Translations under genes and position numbers: made by a program
Shown here: one piece after another, positions 8,383 through 18,421 of the stretch
How the letters are laid out: every line of letters begins with the position of its first letter
Numbering within the stretch: position 1 is the stretch's first letter
Notes under the pieces: generated by a model
What the model saw: the letters and a program-made list of their open reading frames with translations, nothing else
What the model was told of the DNA's origin: nothing
Databases searched by the model: none
Source: Nostoc piscinale CENA21
GTDB lineage: Bacteria; Cyanobacteriota; Cyanobacteriia; Cyanobacteriales; Nostocaceae
NCBI RefSeq assembly: GCF_001298445.1
Contig: NZ_CP012036.1
Span: 1 to 64,000 of the forward strand
Length of the DNA stretch: 64,000 nt
Reading direction: 5' to 3'

Positions 8383-9026
8383 TAAGGCGATAAACGCTCA
8401 ATTTTCCAACTGCCATCATCTAAAAGAGTATAAAGCAAGCGATCGTGTAGTCGGCTAGGACGACCTTGCCAAAACTCCATTTCAGAAGGGATGACTCTTA
8501 AACCCCCCCAATGGGGAGGACGGGGAACTTCTTGATTTTCATATTTACTCTGAAACAGTTCCATTCGCTTTTCTAGCAGTTCTCGGCTTTCGATAACTTC
8601 GCTTTGATGAGAAACCCAAGCACCTAAGCGACTGTTAGGTGGACGACTCTCGAAATACTTGTCTGACTCTGCTTCCGAAACTTTTTCTACATGACCACAA
8701 ATTCGCACTTGACGTTCTAATTCTGCCCACCAAAAAACCAAAGCTGCTTGAGGATTTTCTGCGAGTTCTTGTCCTTTGTGACTGTCGTAATTAGTAAAAA
8801 AAACAAAACCTCGTTCATCAAAATCTTTGAGTAACACCATTCTCGCCGCAGGTTTAGCATCAGGTGTGGCAGTAGCTAAAGTCATGGCATTGGGTTCTGG
8901 TAATTGCGCTGCTAATGCCTGCTCAAACCATTTTTTAAATTGTATAAATGGATTAGGATCAACTTCAGTTTCAGTTAAGTCTTGTAATGTGTAATCTTTG
9001 CGGAGATCAGCTATGGTGGTGTTCAT
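8382..9026 (-). CDS. pdxH: Pyridoxamine 5'-phosphate oxidase
   Basis: This 214-residue FMN enzyme oxidises pyridoxamine- or pyridoxine-5'-phosphate to pyridoxal 5'-phosphate, the last step of vitamin B6 salvage. The FMN-binding signature RMVLLKDFDERGFVFFTNYD is followed by the RPPNSRLGAWVSHQSE motif. The C-terminal dimerisation/substrate region is WGGLRVIPSEMEFWQGRPSR, ending in RLSP as is usual. The length is normal. The ATG at 9026 fits the family start (an N-terminal DLRKDYTLQ-like segment). It is divergent from the AI-2E permease gene. Confidence 0.95.
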   Translation of the reverse strand: MNTTIADLRKDYTLQDLTETEVDPNPFIQFKKWFEQALAAQLPEPNAMTLATATPDAKPAARMVLLKDFDERGFVFFTNYDSHKGQELAENPQAALVFWWAELERQVRICGHVEKVSEAESDKYFESRPPNSRLGAWVSHQSEVIESRELLEKRMELFQSKYENQEVPRPPHWGGLRVIPSEMEFWQGRPSRLHDRLLYTLLDDGSWKIERLSP

Positions 9027-9152
9027 CGTTATGTATTTCCTCTATAACAGATACACTTATACAGGGCTTAGTTAAAAATATCTATAAATCATGGCTGGTA
9101 TCAATGCCAGTTGCCCAAATTTTTTCCCGAACCGTCTCAAGCATCAAATCCA

Positions 9153-10248
9153 ATGCGCCGTTCAGCCTCTCTGCAAACTCTGTTATTCTACGGTTTGAGC
9201 GGCCCGATTATCGCTCTCAATGTTGGGCTGCTATCAATACTTTTCAACTATTTTAAGCATCCCATTACGATTGTGAGTGTTGCGGCGATTTTAGCTTTTT
9301 TACTGAATTACCCAGTGAAGTTTTTTTGAACGTGCCCGCATCACACGTACACAGGCAGTCATCATAGTGTTGTTGGTGACATTGACTTTGTTTGTAATTT
9401 TGGGTGTGACTTTAGTCCCAATAGTAATTGACCAAACAATTCAACTGTTAAATAAAATTCCTGATTGGTTAACTGCGAGTCAAACCAACCTAGAACAACT
9501 GGAAGCATTTGCCCAAAAGCGCCGTTTACCTTTAGATTTACGAGTACTGAGTAATCAAATCAACGCCAGCATTCAAAATATAGTCCAGCAGTTGGCATCT
9601 GGGGCGGTGGGTGTGGCGGGGACTTTGTTATCGGGCTTATTAAATATTGTACTGGTGGTTGTGCTGGCATTTTATATGCTTTTGTATGGCGATCACGTCT
9701 GGCTCGGTTTAATCAATCTTTTGCCGTCTGACATTGGCGTACCTTTGACGGTATCTCTACAGCTAAATTTTCAAAGATTTTTCTTGAGTCAATTGTTACT
9801 CGGCTTATTCATGATAGTGACTCTCACCCCGATTTTTCTTGTGATGAAAGCGCCCTTTGCCTTGTTATTTGCCATAGTTATCGGCATATCAGAACTGATT
9901 CCCTTTATTGGGGCAACTTTGGGCATTAGTTTAGTGACAATTTTAGTGATGTTGCAAAATGGCTGGTTAGGAGTGCAAGTTGCGATCGCCGCAATTATTA
10001 TGCAACAAATTAAAGATAATCTCTTAGCACCCAAATTACTCGGTGACTTTATTGGCCTCAACCCCATTTGGATTTTTGTTTCTATTTTGATTGGATTTGA
10101 AATTGCTGGATTGTTAGGTACACTGGTGGCTGTTCCCATCGCTGGCACCATTAAAGGCACCTTTGATGCCATCAAAACTAACAAAGGAGGTAATTTCGTC
10201 TCAACTTTCACCATCCCCCACGACCCACCAGAAGACCGGATAAATTAG
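9153..10248 (+). pseudogene. AI-2E-family transporter, frameshifted at a T7 run
   Basis: The gene encodes a PF01594-type permease with about eight membrane helices. The family includes autoinducer-2 exporters and Na+/H+ antiporter-like members. The first 57 residues (ATG 9153, SLQTLLFYGLSGPII) end early at a TGA just after LLNYPVKFF. The frame continues at once in another phase with ERARITRTQAV. Removing one T from the seven Ts at 9321-9327 restores a 364-residue protein of normal length. The C-terminal half shows the conserved GISELIPFIGATLG and LLGDFIGLNPI stretches. It is either a real pseudogene or a base-call error; identical lesions elsewhere in the window favour error. Confidence 0.85.
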
Positions 10249-10456
10249 GGAGTAGGGAGTAGGAAGTAGGGGGAAGAATGTTTTACTCAGCACTCAGCAC
10301 TTTCAACTCAGCACTATTAAGTTATTTTGCTGAAACACCAGTATAAAAACCTAATGATATATTAGTTTGTCCATAAATAATTAAATTAACTAGACTATTT
10401 TGCTGGGATTTGTTTCACCGACCTCAAATCACAACTTCCATAATTCGGAAATCAGA

Positions 10457-11284
10457 ATGGATGCTTCCGAGCTATTAGAGACAATAACACTCCTTATTGA
10501 CCAAGCCGAACGGGGGGAAATAGACCCTTGGGATGTCAAGGTCATAGAGGTAATTGACCGTTATTTAGAATTTATGGCACCGGAAGCGACAACAAAAGGC
10601 TACGAAGCCGATTTATCTCAATCTGGCCAAGCTTTTTTGTCTGCATCAATGCTGGTGTTATTCAAAGCAAATACCTTGATGCAATGGTCAACCGCTGGAG
10701 ATGTCCCAGAAATTTTAGAAGATGACGGTATAACTGATTTGGAAAATGGCCTCTCTCATCAGCGTCGTTTGCCATTAGAGTTGCAGCTACGCCGCCGTCC
10801 CTCGGCCATGCCACCGCCTAAGCGACGTGTCACCCTGCAAGAATTAATTGAACAATTGCAGCTAATGGCAAATCAGCTAAAACTCGTCCAAAAAGTTGAT
10901 AAGCCGGCGCGGGTGAAGCGTCAGCCTAGTGTCCGTACTATGCGGCAGGCGTTAGAATTAGCTCACCAAGAAAATCTCACAGAAGTTGCCCAAGAACTGG
11001 AGGAGTTACTGCGTAGTGCGGCTCAAGAATTATTTCAAGAACAAAATTATGTCACCCTCGAACAGCTTGTACAATTATGGTCTCAAAATCAGCAACCACA
11101 GCACAATAATTCTCACCATGAGTCAGAACACAGCCACTTAGTTGGTGTGTTTTGGGCTTTACTATTGTTATCCGCTCAATCTAAAGTCGAGTTATTTCAA
11201 GCGGAATTTTACCAAGAAATCCAAATTCGACTGATTACAGATGCCCCTAACATCCCAAAATCAGTAGAACAACCAATAAACTAA
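10457..11284 (+). CDS. scpA: Segregation and condensation protein A
   Basis: The 275-residue product matches the kleisin ScpA, which bridges the SMC dimer heads with ScpB in chromosome condensation and segregation. The N-terminal segment LLIDQAERGEIDPWDVKVIEVIDRYL is characteristic, followed by the helix with SQSGQAFLSASMLVLFKA. The C-terminal winged-helix region ends in the expected place after the TLEQLVQLWSQ helix. The ATG at 10457 is chosen because similarity starts there; a possible upstream TTG at 10400 adds 19 residues without family character. No scpB or smc is nearby. Confidence 0.85.
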   Translation: MDASELLETITLLIDQAERGEIDPWDVKVIEVIDRYLEFMAPEATTKGYEADLSQSGQAFLSASMLVLFKANTLMQWSTAGDVPEILEDDGITDLENGLSHQRRLPLELQLRRRPSAMPPPKRRVTLQELIEQLQLMANQLKLVQKVDKPARVKRQPSVRTMRQALELAHQENLTEVAQELEELLRSAAQELFQEQNYVTLEQLVQLWSQNQQPQHNNSHHESEHSHLVGVFWALLLLSAQSKVELFQAEFYQEIQIRLITDAPNIPKSVEQPIN

Positions 11285-11544
11285 ATCACTAGTTCAGACT
11301 AAAAATAATTATGTAAGTTATACAGAGATACTAGAGCTATTTTTTTAAGTTTTAGCAAATTTAGAATATTAGCAATGCCTGCGGTGGGCTATGTCTACGT
11401 CTGTAGTCTATCTCTCTATGGTTGCAATAACCAGTAAATTACTGTTATCCCTGTTTCTAGGAGTTACTTAGAACAGAGATAAAAACTGATGATTAAGTAT
11501 TACTCGTTGAAAGTAAACTGGCTTGTGGTTGAGGAACAAATTTT

Positions 11545-12711
11545 ATGAAAGCGATGATTCTCGCGGCGGGTAAGGGTACTCGCGTTCGTCCCATTACCTA
11601 CACGACTCCCAAACCAATGATTCCTATCTTGCAAAAGCCAGTGATGGAATTTTTACTGGAACTTTTGCGTCAACATGGTTTTGACCAAATTATGGTCAAT
11701 GTTAGCCATTTAGCTGAAGAAATTGAAAACTATTTCCGCGACGGTCAACGGTTTGGCGTACAAATTGCCTATTCTTTTGAAGGCAAAATTGATGACGGTA
11801 AACTGGTGGGGGAAGCCATTGGTTCTGCGGGAGGAATGAGGCGTATCCAAGATTTCTCGCCGTTTTTCGACGATACTTTTGTAGTATTATGCGGCGATGC
11901 TTTAATTGATTTGGATTTAACAGCAGCTGTCAAGTGGCATAAATCTAAAGGGTCTATTGCCACAATCATTTCTAAATCTGTTCCCCTAGAAGAAGTTTCT
12001 AGTTATGGTGTTGTCGTCACTGATGAAGATGGACGTGTCAAAGCTTTCCAAGAAAAACCTTCAGTAGAAGAAGCCCTCAGCACCAATATCAACACAGGGA
12101 TTTACATTTTTGAGCCAGACGTATTTCAGTACATACCATCTGGAGTTGAATATGACATCGGTAGCCAGTTATTCCCAAAACTAGTAGAAATTGGTGCGCC
12201 TTTCTACGCGATTCCGATGGATTTTGAATGGGTAGATATTGGTAAAGTCCCAGACTATTGGCGGGCAATTCGTGGGGTACTACTGGGTGAAATCAAAAAT
12301 GTCCAAATTCCTGGTCATGAGGTCGCCCCTGGAATCTACACTGGCTTAAATGTGGCGATCAATTGGGACAAAGTAGAGATCACTGGCCCAGTTTACATTG
12401 GTGGAATGACCAGAATTGAAGATGGGGCGAAAATTGTTGGCCCAGCCATGATAGGCCCGAATTGCTGGATATGTAGTGGCGCAACTGTAGATAACAGCGT
12501 CATCTTTGAATGGTCACGTTTGGGGCCGGGTGTCCGCTTAGTTGATAAGCTGGTGTTTGGTCGTTATTGCGTGGATAAAACAGGCGCATCTATTGATGTG
12601 CAAGCCGCTGCTTTAGACTGGCTGATTACTGATGCGCGTCAAGCACCACCAGTCCACACGCCTCTAGAACGACAAGCGATTGAAGAATTGCTGGGGACAA
12701 ACGCGAGTTAA
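11545..12711 (+). CDS. Sugar nucleotidyltransferase (mannose-1-P guanylyltransferase-like)
   Basis: This 388-residue protein has an N-terminal nucleotidyltransferase domain with the MKAMILAAGKGTRVRPIT signature, the sugar/metal motif VVLCGDALIDLDL and an EKP motif near residue 172. A C-terminal left-handed beta-helix with hexapeptide-type repeats follows (about 255-360). This plan is shared by GDP-mannose pyrophosphorylases and glucose-1-phosphate transferases, so the substrate is uncertain, but it supplies activated sugar for envelope or exopolysaccharide synthesis. The ATG at 11545 starts exactly at the domain. It is monocistronic by appearance, followed by a convergent terminator. Confidence 0.85.
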   Translation: MKAMILAAGKGTRVRPITYTTPKPMIPILQKPVMEFLLELLRQHGFDQIMVNVSHLAEEIENYFRDGQRFGVQIAYSFEGKIDDGKLVGEAIGSAGGMRRIQDFSPFFDDTFVVLCGDALIDLDLTAAVKWHKSKGSIATIISKSVPLEEVSSYGVVVTDEDGRVKAFQEKPSVEEALSTNINTGIYIFEPDVFQYIPSGVEYDIGSQLFPKLVEIGAPFYAIPMDFEWVDIGKVPDYWRAIRGVLLGEIKNVQIPGHEVAPGIYTGLNVAINWDKVEITGPVYIGGMTRIEDGAKIVGPAMIGPNCWICSGATVDNSVIFEWSRLGPGVRLVDKLVFGRYCVDKTGASIDVQAAALDWLITDARQAPPVHTPLERQAIEELLGTNAS

Positions 12712-12783
12712 TGAAAGCAAAAGGTAAAAGGTGAGGCAGTGCGTTGGACGGGTCTCCCGACTCCCTCACTGCCGAACCCGAAG

Positions 12784-12819
12784 GGCAAAAGTAAAAAATG
12801 TATTCTTTTGCCTTTTTAC
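12784..12819. terminator. Terminator hairpin between convergent genes
   Basis: GGCAAAAG (12784-12791) pairs with CTTTTGCC (12805-12812), followed by TTTTTAC. It sits between the convergent nucleotidyltransferase and speA genes. Upstream (12733-12778) is a GCAGTG...CACTGC repeat. Confidence 0.55.
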
Positions 12820-12829
12820 TTTTTACTTC

Positions 12830-14848
12830 CTAGCTGTTCAGATAGGTGTATCTTCTGAGACTTTGCTCGTAGGTTTGCAGTAATCTTTGCGATTCTGCTA
12901 GGGTAATGCGTTTTTCTTCTAACGCTTTCTCACAGCGTTGGCGGATATTTTCTACCATATCTTCGGAGTCGTACTGCACGTAACTTACTACCTCGCTCAT
13001 GGTATCGCCTTTGACGACGTGTTGAATTTGGTAGCCTTTGGGTGTGAGTTGAATATGAACGGCGTTGGTATCACCAAACAAGTTGTGCAGGTTGCCCATG
13101 ATTTCTTGGTACGCACCATTGAGGAACATTCCCAAGTAATAGGGTTCGCCTGGTTGGAAGGTGTGCAGTTCTAAAACAGATTTGACATCACGTAGGTCAA
13201 TAAAGCGGTCTATTTTACCGTCACTGTCGCAGGTGAGGTCTGCCAAAATTCCCCGCCTTGTTGGTTCTTCATCGAGGCGGTGGATAGGCATAATGGGAAA
13301 TAACTGGTCGATCGCCCAACAATCTGGTGCTGATTGAAACACCGACAAGTTGGAGTAGTAGATGGAAGCCATGATTTTTTCTAGGTCTTCCAGTTCATCG
13401 GGTACGTAGTCTTGCTGCCTGGTAATGTCTAGAATTTTCTGACAACAAGCCCAGTAGAGACGCTCGGCTTTGGCTCTTTCCCGTAGACGCAAAATTCCTA
13501 AGTTAAAGCGACTTATGGCTTCTTCTTTAAATTGGGTTGCGTCGTGGAAAAACTCTTGGTAGTTTTCTTTGTTAATTGATTGGTAGGTTTCCCACAAGTA
13601 ATTGATAATTGGTGATTCTCCCTCTTGTGGGGGTTCGGGGGGCTGGAGGGGGACATCACTGGTACTGAGAATATCAAAAATCAGCACCGATTGGTGAGAG
13701 GCGATCGCCCTACCACTTTCACTAATCAGTGTTGGTACGGGAATTTGTCTCTCCGCACAGGTATCTTTTAACTCTGCCACAATATCGTTGGCATAGTTCT
13801 GCATGTTGTAGTTTTTCGAGGCGTAGAAGTTGGTTTGGGAACCGTCATAATCTACACCCAAGCCACCACCAACATCGAGATATTTCATATCTGCTCCCAA
13901 CATCGCCAACTCTACGTAAATCCGGCTGGCTTCTTGGATAGCATCTTTAATCACATTGATGGCAGAAATTTGCGAACCGATGTGGAAATGTAACAACTGC
14001 AAAGACTCGATTAACTCGGCTTCGCGCAATTTGTCTACAGCTTCGATAATTTCGGGCATTGTCAAGCCAAATTTGGCGCGATCGCCACTGGATGTTCCCC
14101 AGCGTCCCATTCCTTGGGTGCTGAGTTTGGCACGTACTCCCAAAATTGGTTTAATCCCTAACTGGCGATTAGCCGCAATTACCAAATCAACTTCTTCAAT
14201 CTGTTCTAAAACGATGATTGGGGTTTGGCCTAGTCTTTGGGCTAACATCGCCGTTTCGATGTATTCCCGGTCTTTGTAGCCGTTGCAAACGAGCATTGCG
14301 CCTGGGGTATCCAATAAAGCCAGGGCAATCATTAATTCTGGTTTGGAACCAGCTTCTAAACCAAATTGATGGGGTTTACCAAATTTGACTAAATCTTCAA
14401 TCAGATGCCGTTGTTGGTTGCATTTGACAGGAAACACTCCACGATAAACACCAGGGTAGTTATAGCGAGCGATCGCTTTGGCAAAACAAGCGTTTAGCCG
14501 CTCAATGCGGTCTTCTAAAATGTCAGAAAAGCGAATCAGCAACGGTAGCCCCAAATTCCTTTGCTTTAAGGCGTTGACCAATTCAAACAAGTCAAGAGAA
14601 CCCCCGCGATCGCCTTTGGGGGAAACTGTAACATGACCAGCAGCGTTAATTGAAAAATAAGGTTGCCCCCATCCTTCAATGCGGTATAGTGCTTCGCTAT
14701 CCTCAATTTTCCAGGCACGAGGTAAATCGCCTGCGGCAGTGCTTGGTGGTAATAACTTTTTTTGCTTGTGATTTTTCACTTCAGATTTATGACCATTCGA
14801 CGGTAGTTGTACCACCTCATCAGATGTAGCAGTTGACTCAACACCCAT
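12830..14848 (-). CDS. speA: Biosynthetic arginine decarboxylase
   Basis: This 672-residue PLP enzyme converts arginine to agmatine and CO2, the first step of the agmatine route to putrescine. The fold-III PLP domain begins near residue 80. The PLP lysine is Lys142 in VFPVKCNQQ, and the domain has the LQLLHFHIGSQI strand, YLDVGGGLGVDYDGS and ISESGRAI motifs. The C-terminus contains the SpeA-specific ISRFNLGILRLRERAKAERLYW helix. The ATG at 14848 is preferred: AGAGG lies six bases upstream. An ATG at 14896 would add 16 residues. It is divergent from ndk. Confidence 0.93.
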   Translation of the reverse strand: MGVESTATSDEVVQLPSNGHKSEVKNHKQKKLLPPSTAAGDLPRAWKIEDSEALYRIEGWGQPYFSINAAGHVTVSPKGDRGGSLDLFELVNALKQRNLGLPLLIRFSDILEDRIERLNACFAKAIARYNYPGVYRGVFPVKCNQQRHLIEDLVKFGKPHQFGLEAGSKPELMIALALLDTPGAMLVCNGYKDREYIETAMLAQRLGQTPIIVLEQIEEVDLVIAANRQLGIKPILGVRAKLSTQGMGRWGTSSGDRAKFGLTMPEIIEAVDKLREAELIESLQLLHFHIGSQISAINVIKDAIQEASRIYVELAMLGADMKYLDVGGGLGVDYDGSQTNFYASKNYNMQNYANDIVAELKDTCAERQIPVPTLISESGRAIASHQSVLIFDILSTSDVPLQPPEPPQEGESPIINYLWETYQSINKENYQEFFHDATQFKEEAISRFNLGILRLRERAKAERLYWACCQKILDITRQQDYVPDELEDLEKIMASIYYSNLSVFQSAPDCWAIDQLFPIMPIHRLDEEPTRRGILADLTCDSDGKIDRFIDLRDVKSVLELHTFQPGEPYYLGMFLNGAYQEIMGNLHNLFGDTNAVHIQLTPKGYQIQHVVKGDTMSEVVSYVQYDSEDMVENIRQRCEKALEEKRITLAESQRLLQTYEQSLRRYTYLNS

Positions 14849-15143
14849 TTCTGACCTCTGTGTTTCACCCACGAATAAACAATTTAACGCATTCATCTGG
14901 TAATGGATATGCACCCAGTGATGATTTCTGAGATAAACTCTGATTGGTCAATTGTCATTCGTCAATTTGTCATTTGTCATTGGTCACTTGTTTTTAGACT
15001 ATTGACAAAGGACAAAGCACAAAGTCTGAGCGGGGGCTTCCTCCGTAGGCGCTTTGCGGCTTGCCGCAGGCATCAGAACTTTGTAAGAGAGGACAAAAGA
15101 AAATTGACAAGATAAAAACTTTATTAAGTTTTGGGAGACAGCT

Positions 15144-15593
15144 TTGGAACGCACATTTTTAGCTATAAAGCCTGATGGCGTACAACGTAAACTAGTCGGC
15201 GAAATTATCCGTCGGTTTGAAACTAAGGGCTTTACCCTGGTGGGCTTGAAGTTTCTCCAAGTCAGTCGAGAACTGGCTGAACAACATTATGGTGTTCACC
15301 GGGAACGCCCATTTTTTGGTAGTTTAGTCGAATTTATCACTTCTGGCCCAGTTGTAGCGATGGTCTGGGAAGGTGATGGTGTGATTGCGGCTGCAAGAAA
15401 AATTATCGGTGCAACCAATCCCTTAACAGCAGAACCAGGCACAATTCGCGGCGACTTTGGGATTAATATTGGACGCAACTTAATTCACGGTTCCGATGCT
15501 CCCGAAACTGCACAGCAGGAAGTTGCTTTGTGGTTTAAAGATGAAGAATTAGTTAATTGGCAACCACATATTTTCCCTTGGTTGCACGAATAG
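15144..15593 (+). CDS. ndk: Nucleoside diphosphate kinase
   Basis: This 149-residue enzyme transfers the gamma-phosphate between nucleoside triphosphates and diphosphates through a phosphohistidine. The active-site His115 is in RNLIHGSDA. The N-terminal ERTFLAIKPDGVQR strand and the Kpn-loop segment TNPLTAEPGTIRGDFG are intact. The start is a TTG at 15144, since the protein begins exactly there in the family and GGGAGA lies 8-13 bases upstream; no ATG is available. The length is normal. Confidence 0.95.
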   Translation: MERTFLAIKPDGVQRKLVGEIIRRFETKGFTLVGLKFLQVSRELAEQHYGVHRERPFFGSLVEFITSGPVVAMVWEGDGVIAAARKIIGATNPLTAEPGTIRGDFGINIGRNLIHGSDAPETAQQEVALWFKDEELVNWQPHIFPWLHE

Positions 15594-15601
15594 GAAAAGG
15601 C

Positions 15602-15648
15602 AAAAGTAAAAAGGCAAAAGTAAAAAATTTTTTTACCTTTTTACTTTT
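15602..15648. terminator. Bidirectional terminator between ndk and terC
   Basis: AAAAGTAAAAAGG (15602-15614) pairs with CCTTTTTACTTTT (15636-15648). The inner part, with AAAAAATTTTTTT, gives A- and T-runs on both strands, as expected between convergent genes. Confidence 0.6.
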
Positions 15649-15654
15649 AACTTT

Positions 15655-16374
15655 TTACTTTACTTCTGTTTTCTCCGGTTCGGCTTGGGGTAATGGTGCG
15701 GGATTCCGTTTAGAAAAGCCCCAAGCTAAAATCAAGGCGATCGCAGTGATCATTAACCATTCTGGTGGTACTAAATCATCGTTGATCACTTTTAAGAGCA
15801 AACGCAAACCTACCAACGCTACCGTCACATAACCTGCGTCTTCGAGGTTGGTATACTCATCTAACCAACGAATAAACAAGCCAGCCATAAATCGCAGTGT
15901 AATAATCCCAATGGTGGCACCTGTTAAGACTAACCATCTTTCTTGGGAAACTGCGATCGCCGTTGTGACGCTATCTAAGGAAAAGGCTAAGTCTGTGAAG
16001 GCAATTACCGGGATGGCTTGTAAAACAGTTTTAAACCTCGGCCCATGATGGTGAGAGTCTTCTGTTTCTTCTGAGGTAAAGTGTTGGAATACCAGCCACA
16101 GCAAGTAAGCCGCACCTAACAATTCAAATTGCCAGAAATTTTGTACCCAAGTAGCGGTCAAAATGAGGGAAATCCGCAACACATAGGCAATTACTAAGCC
16201 AAAGTTCAGCGCCTTAGCTTCTAGTTCCTTATCTTCTAATCCCTGAGCGATCGCAGCGAGGGCGATCGCATTGTCAGCCGATAGCACAGCCTCTAAAAAC
16301 ACCAGAATTAACAGGACTATAGGGGCTTCGACGCTGAAATGAAAGTGGAGATAATCAAATATGCTGTCTAGCAT
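15655..16374 (-). CDS. TerC/Alx-family membrane protein
   Basis: This 239-residue integral membrane protein has about seven helices. The family signature LEAVLSADNAIALAAIA lies in helix 1 (around residues 26-42), and a second acidic motif, AFTDLAFSLDSVTTAIAVS, in the middle. Both carry the conserved Asp residues thought to handle metal. TerC/Alx proteins are linked to manganese export and metal loading of exported enzymes; a role in tellurite resistance is historical. A His-rich loop (DSHHHGP) lies between helices 3 and 4. It is convergent with ndk. Confidence 0.88.
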   Translation of the reverse strand: MLDSIFDYLHFHFSVEAPIVLLILVFLEAVLSADNAIALAAIAQGLEDKELEAKALNFGLVIAYVLRISLILTATWVQNFWQFELLGAAYLLWLVFQHFTSEETEDSHHHGPRFKTVLQAIPVIAFTDLAFSLDSVTTAIAVSQERWLVLTGATIGIITLRFMAGLFIRWLDEYTNLEDAGYVTVALVGLRLLLKVINDDLVPPEWLMITAIALILAWGFSKRNPAPLPQAEPEKTEVK

Positions 16375-16780
16375 TCCGGGGTTCTCAAGTCAAAAATAAA
16401 AACTAACAGAATGTTTTTTCTATAAAAAGCGCAATCAATCGCTACTCTTATCCAGCTTAACTTGTAAAAGCTGCATAATCGCCGCAATCGCATCTAAGTA
16501 TTTTACATTTTTATTTCAATGTAGTATTTAGAATACAAAACTCAGCAGCGATCGCTAGAAATTGGATGGAAAATATAGCCATCCGATTTGAGATATCAAG
16601 CGAGAGACAAGGTAGACAAGGAAGATAAGAGAGACAATTCTTTCTTTTTCCTTTTTCCTTTTGACTTTTTCCTTGTTGTACTAGTCTGACAGGCTGCATA
16701 AACTCATCAACCCAAACCTATTGATTGAGTGAAGGGATGAAACCCACACACTAAACACTCATATTCAAAGGAAAACAGTT
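16375..16780. other. Intergenic region with pyrimidine-rich repeat
   Basis: Two divergent promoters must lie here. Visible are HIP1, a GAGACAAGGTAGACAAGG tract and a TTTTTCC-rich run ending CCTTGTTGTACTAG (near 16671-16684) that matches 6390-6403. No gene is supported. Confidence 0.5.
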
Positions 16781-17416
16781 ATGAAAACCCATCTTTTATT
16801 GAGCCTTGCTTGTTCTATCTCTTTATTAGGTACAGTTACATCACCTACTCATGCTCAACAAGTTCCAACTGTAGAACCACAAGCCGTCAGTGCTGAAATT
16901 AGCATTCCTCAAGATACAGCAATTATTGTTGCTTTTCCTGCACCTGTTACCATCGATGTTGGGCAGAAGAAAGATTATCCTCTGACTCTTCCTTTAGCTA
17001 GTGCCATTAAAGATGCTCAAGGCAATATCATCGCGCCTGAAAATACCCCAGTCAGTATAATTTTAAAACCAAAAGAAGGCGGGGCAAAAATTATAGCACA
17101 GTCTTTAGTTATTAACGGCAAAATTGTTACCATCAAAGCCTCTAGTCAAGTTATTCCTGGTACTACCATTACCCATGTACGAGCCAATGATAAGGCGATC
17201 GAAAATGGTTCGGTTTGGGGAAGAATTGGCGGCAGTACTTTAGGCTTTCTCAGCCAAGGAGATCCTGAGCAATTTGATCGAGGAGCTATGTTAGGCAGTG
17301 CTGTAGGGTTGTTGACAGGCTTACGTTCCGCAGAAAACACCAGGATAGTGCAAATTCCCCAAAGCAGTGTTTATGTCCTATCCCTGGAGGCTCCTATTAG
17401 TTTAACTCCTCGTTAG
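16781..17416 (+). CDS. Exported protein of unknown function
   Basis: This 211-residue protein starts at an ATG preceded by AAAGGAAA. It has a clear signal peptide (residues 1-25, cleavage near Thr-His-Ala-Gln). The mature part begins with a beta-rich domain, and a Gly-rich small-residue segment around 150-180 (GGSTLGFL, then GAMLGSAVGLLTGL) resembles a glycine-zipper membrane helix. No known domain is recognised. Location is probably periplasm or outer membrane. It is a single gene between divergent and convergent neighbours. Confidence 0.65.
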   Translation: MKTHLLLSLACSISLLGTVTSPTHAQQVPTVEPQAVSAEISIPQDTAIIVAFPAPVTIDVGQKKDYPLTLPLASAIKDAQGNIIAPENTPVSIILKPKEGGAKIIAQSLVINGKIVTIKASSQVIPGTTITHVRANDKAIENGSVWGRIGGSTLGFLSQGDPEQFDRGAMLGSAVGLLTGLRSAENTRIVQIPQSSVYVLSLEAPISLTPR

Positions 17417-17452
17417 TCCCAGAAAAAATCAGAGAAAATCATTGTCAAAATT

Positions 17453-18421
17453 TTACGCTGGTTGCAAGATTGCTAAATGAAAATTATGTCGATTTTCCAC
17501 TATCAAGTATTTTTCTTGTAAAGGTTGCCACTGCTGCCATAATTGGTAACGATGTTCTGCTAATAAGTTAGCTAAGGTAGGCAGATGAGTGTTAAATTCT
17601 GACTTAAAAATATCTGTCAGCCACGCTCCCATCACCACGCTATCTTGAATGCTCCCTAAAATATCTTGTATGCTTTTTACTTCTGCAATGTAACCTGTGT
17701 AAGCATCTGTATATAATTCCGCAAATAATTCCATTTGATAACGCAAACGTTTTGCTTGTTTGCGTAAATCATGAATCGTCTCACCTTTACTGGTTAAATG
17801 CTGTTCTATTTTTTCAGCTTGCCAATCACTGCGAATCCTCACTTCTGATTCGGTAACTTGAGTTCCCACTAACCATCCTGGATGAAGAAAGAAAATGCTA
17901 ACTTCTGGTAACAGCAAATCTGGTAATACTTGCTGAATTGGGAGAGAAGCTAAAGATTGATAGTGAGGTTTCTCTAACCATTCTTCTAATGTTTGCTTAA
18001 AAGATTTATATGGTTCATCTTTAAGTGTATTCAACACATCAGCCAAGGCAACTTCTCGCTGTTTTGCCAAAGCCTGAAAAACCTTATGTAGAGATTTCTG
18101 TTCCTTATGTGGTAGTTTTGGTTGGTAAAACTGTTCTAAACTTTCTTTGAGTACATCTAAGTCTCTCAGGCTACCTAGCCGACGAGCAATTTTACCAATA
18201 TTTTTATCACTTGCTGGCTTTGGTAAATCTAGTACGATATCAAATCGACTCACTGCGGTGCGGAGACGGCGCATCCCCACACGCATTTGATGTAGTGCTT
18301 CAGGATCTTCATCTTTTTTAACAGCTTTTTCGTACTTTAACGTTTTATTAAAATGCTTTTGAATTGCTTGGTAGGCATATTCGCCTAGGGTCTTGACTGT
18401 GGATTTAGTGGCTAGTTTCAT
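17453..18421 (-). CDS. CHAD domain protein
   Basis: The 322-residue protein is an all-helical CHAD (conserved histidine alpha-helical) domain from end to end. The hallmark EALHQMRVGMRRLRTAVSRF near residue 45 and a second basic motif, IHDLRKQAKRLRYQMELF, in the C-terminal half are present. CHAD domains bind inorganic polyphosphate and are often associated with polyphosphate granules. There is no CYTH triphosphatase domain attached. The ATG at 18421 is chosen; a TTG 12 bases upstream is possible. The divergent neighbour is a DUF3616 protein. Confidence 0.88.
   Translation of the reverse strand: MKLATKSTVKTLGEYAYQAIQKHFNKTLKYEKAVKKDEDPEALHQMRVGMRRLRTAVSRFDIVLDLPKPASDKNIGKIARRLGSLRDLDVLKESLEQFYQPKLPHKEQKSLHKVFQALAKQREVALADVLNTLKDEPYKSFKQTLEEWLEKPHYQSLASLPIQQVLPDLLLPEVSIFFLHPGWLVGTQVTESEVRIRSDWQAEKIEQHLTSKGETIHDLRKQAKRLRYQMELFAELYTDAYTGYIAEVKSIQDILGSIQDSVVMGAWLTDIFKSEFNTHLPTLANLLAEHRYQLWQQWQPLQEKYLIVENRHNFHLAILQPA

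Noticed and set aside
9789..10214. 141-codon antisense frame in the AI-2E permease gene
   Set aside because: It is the mirror of a membrane-protein coding region with strong family character on the other strand.
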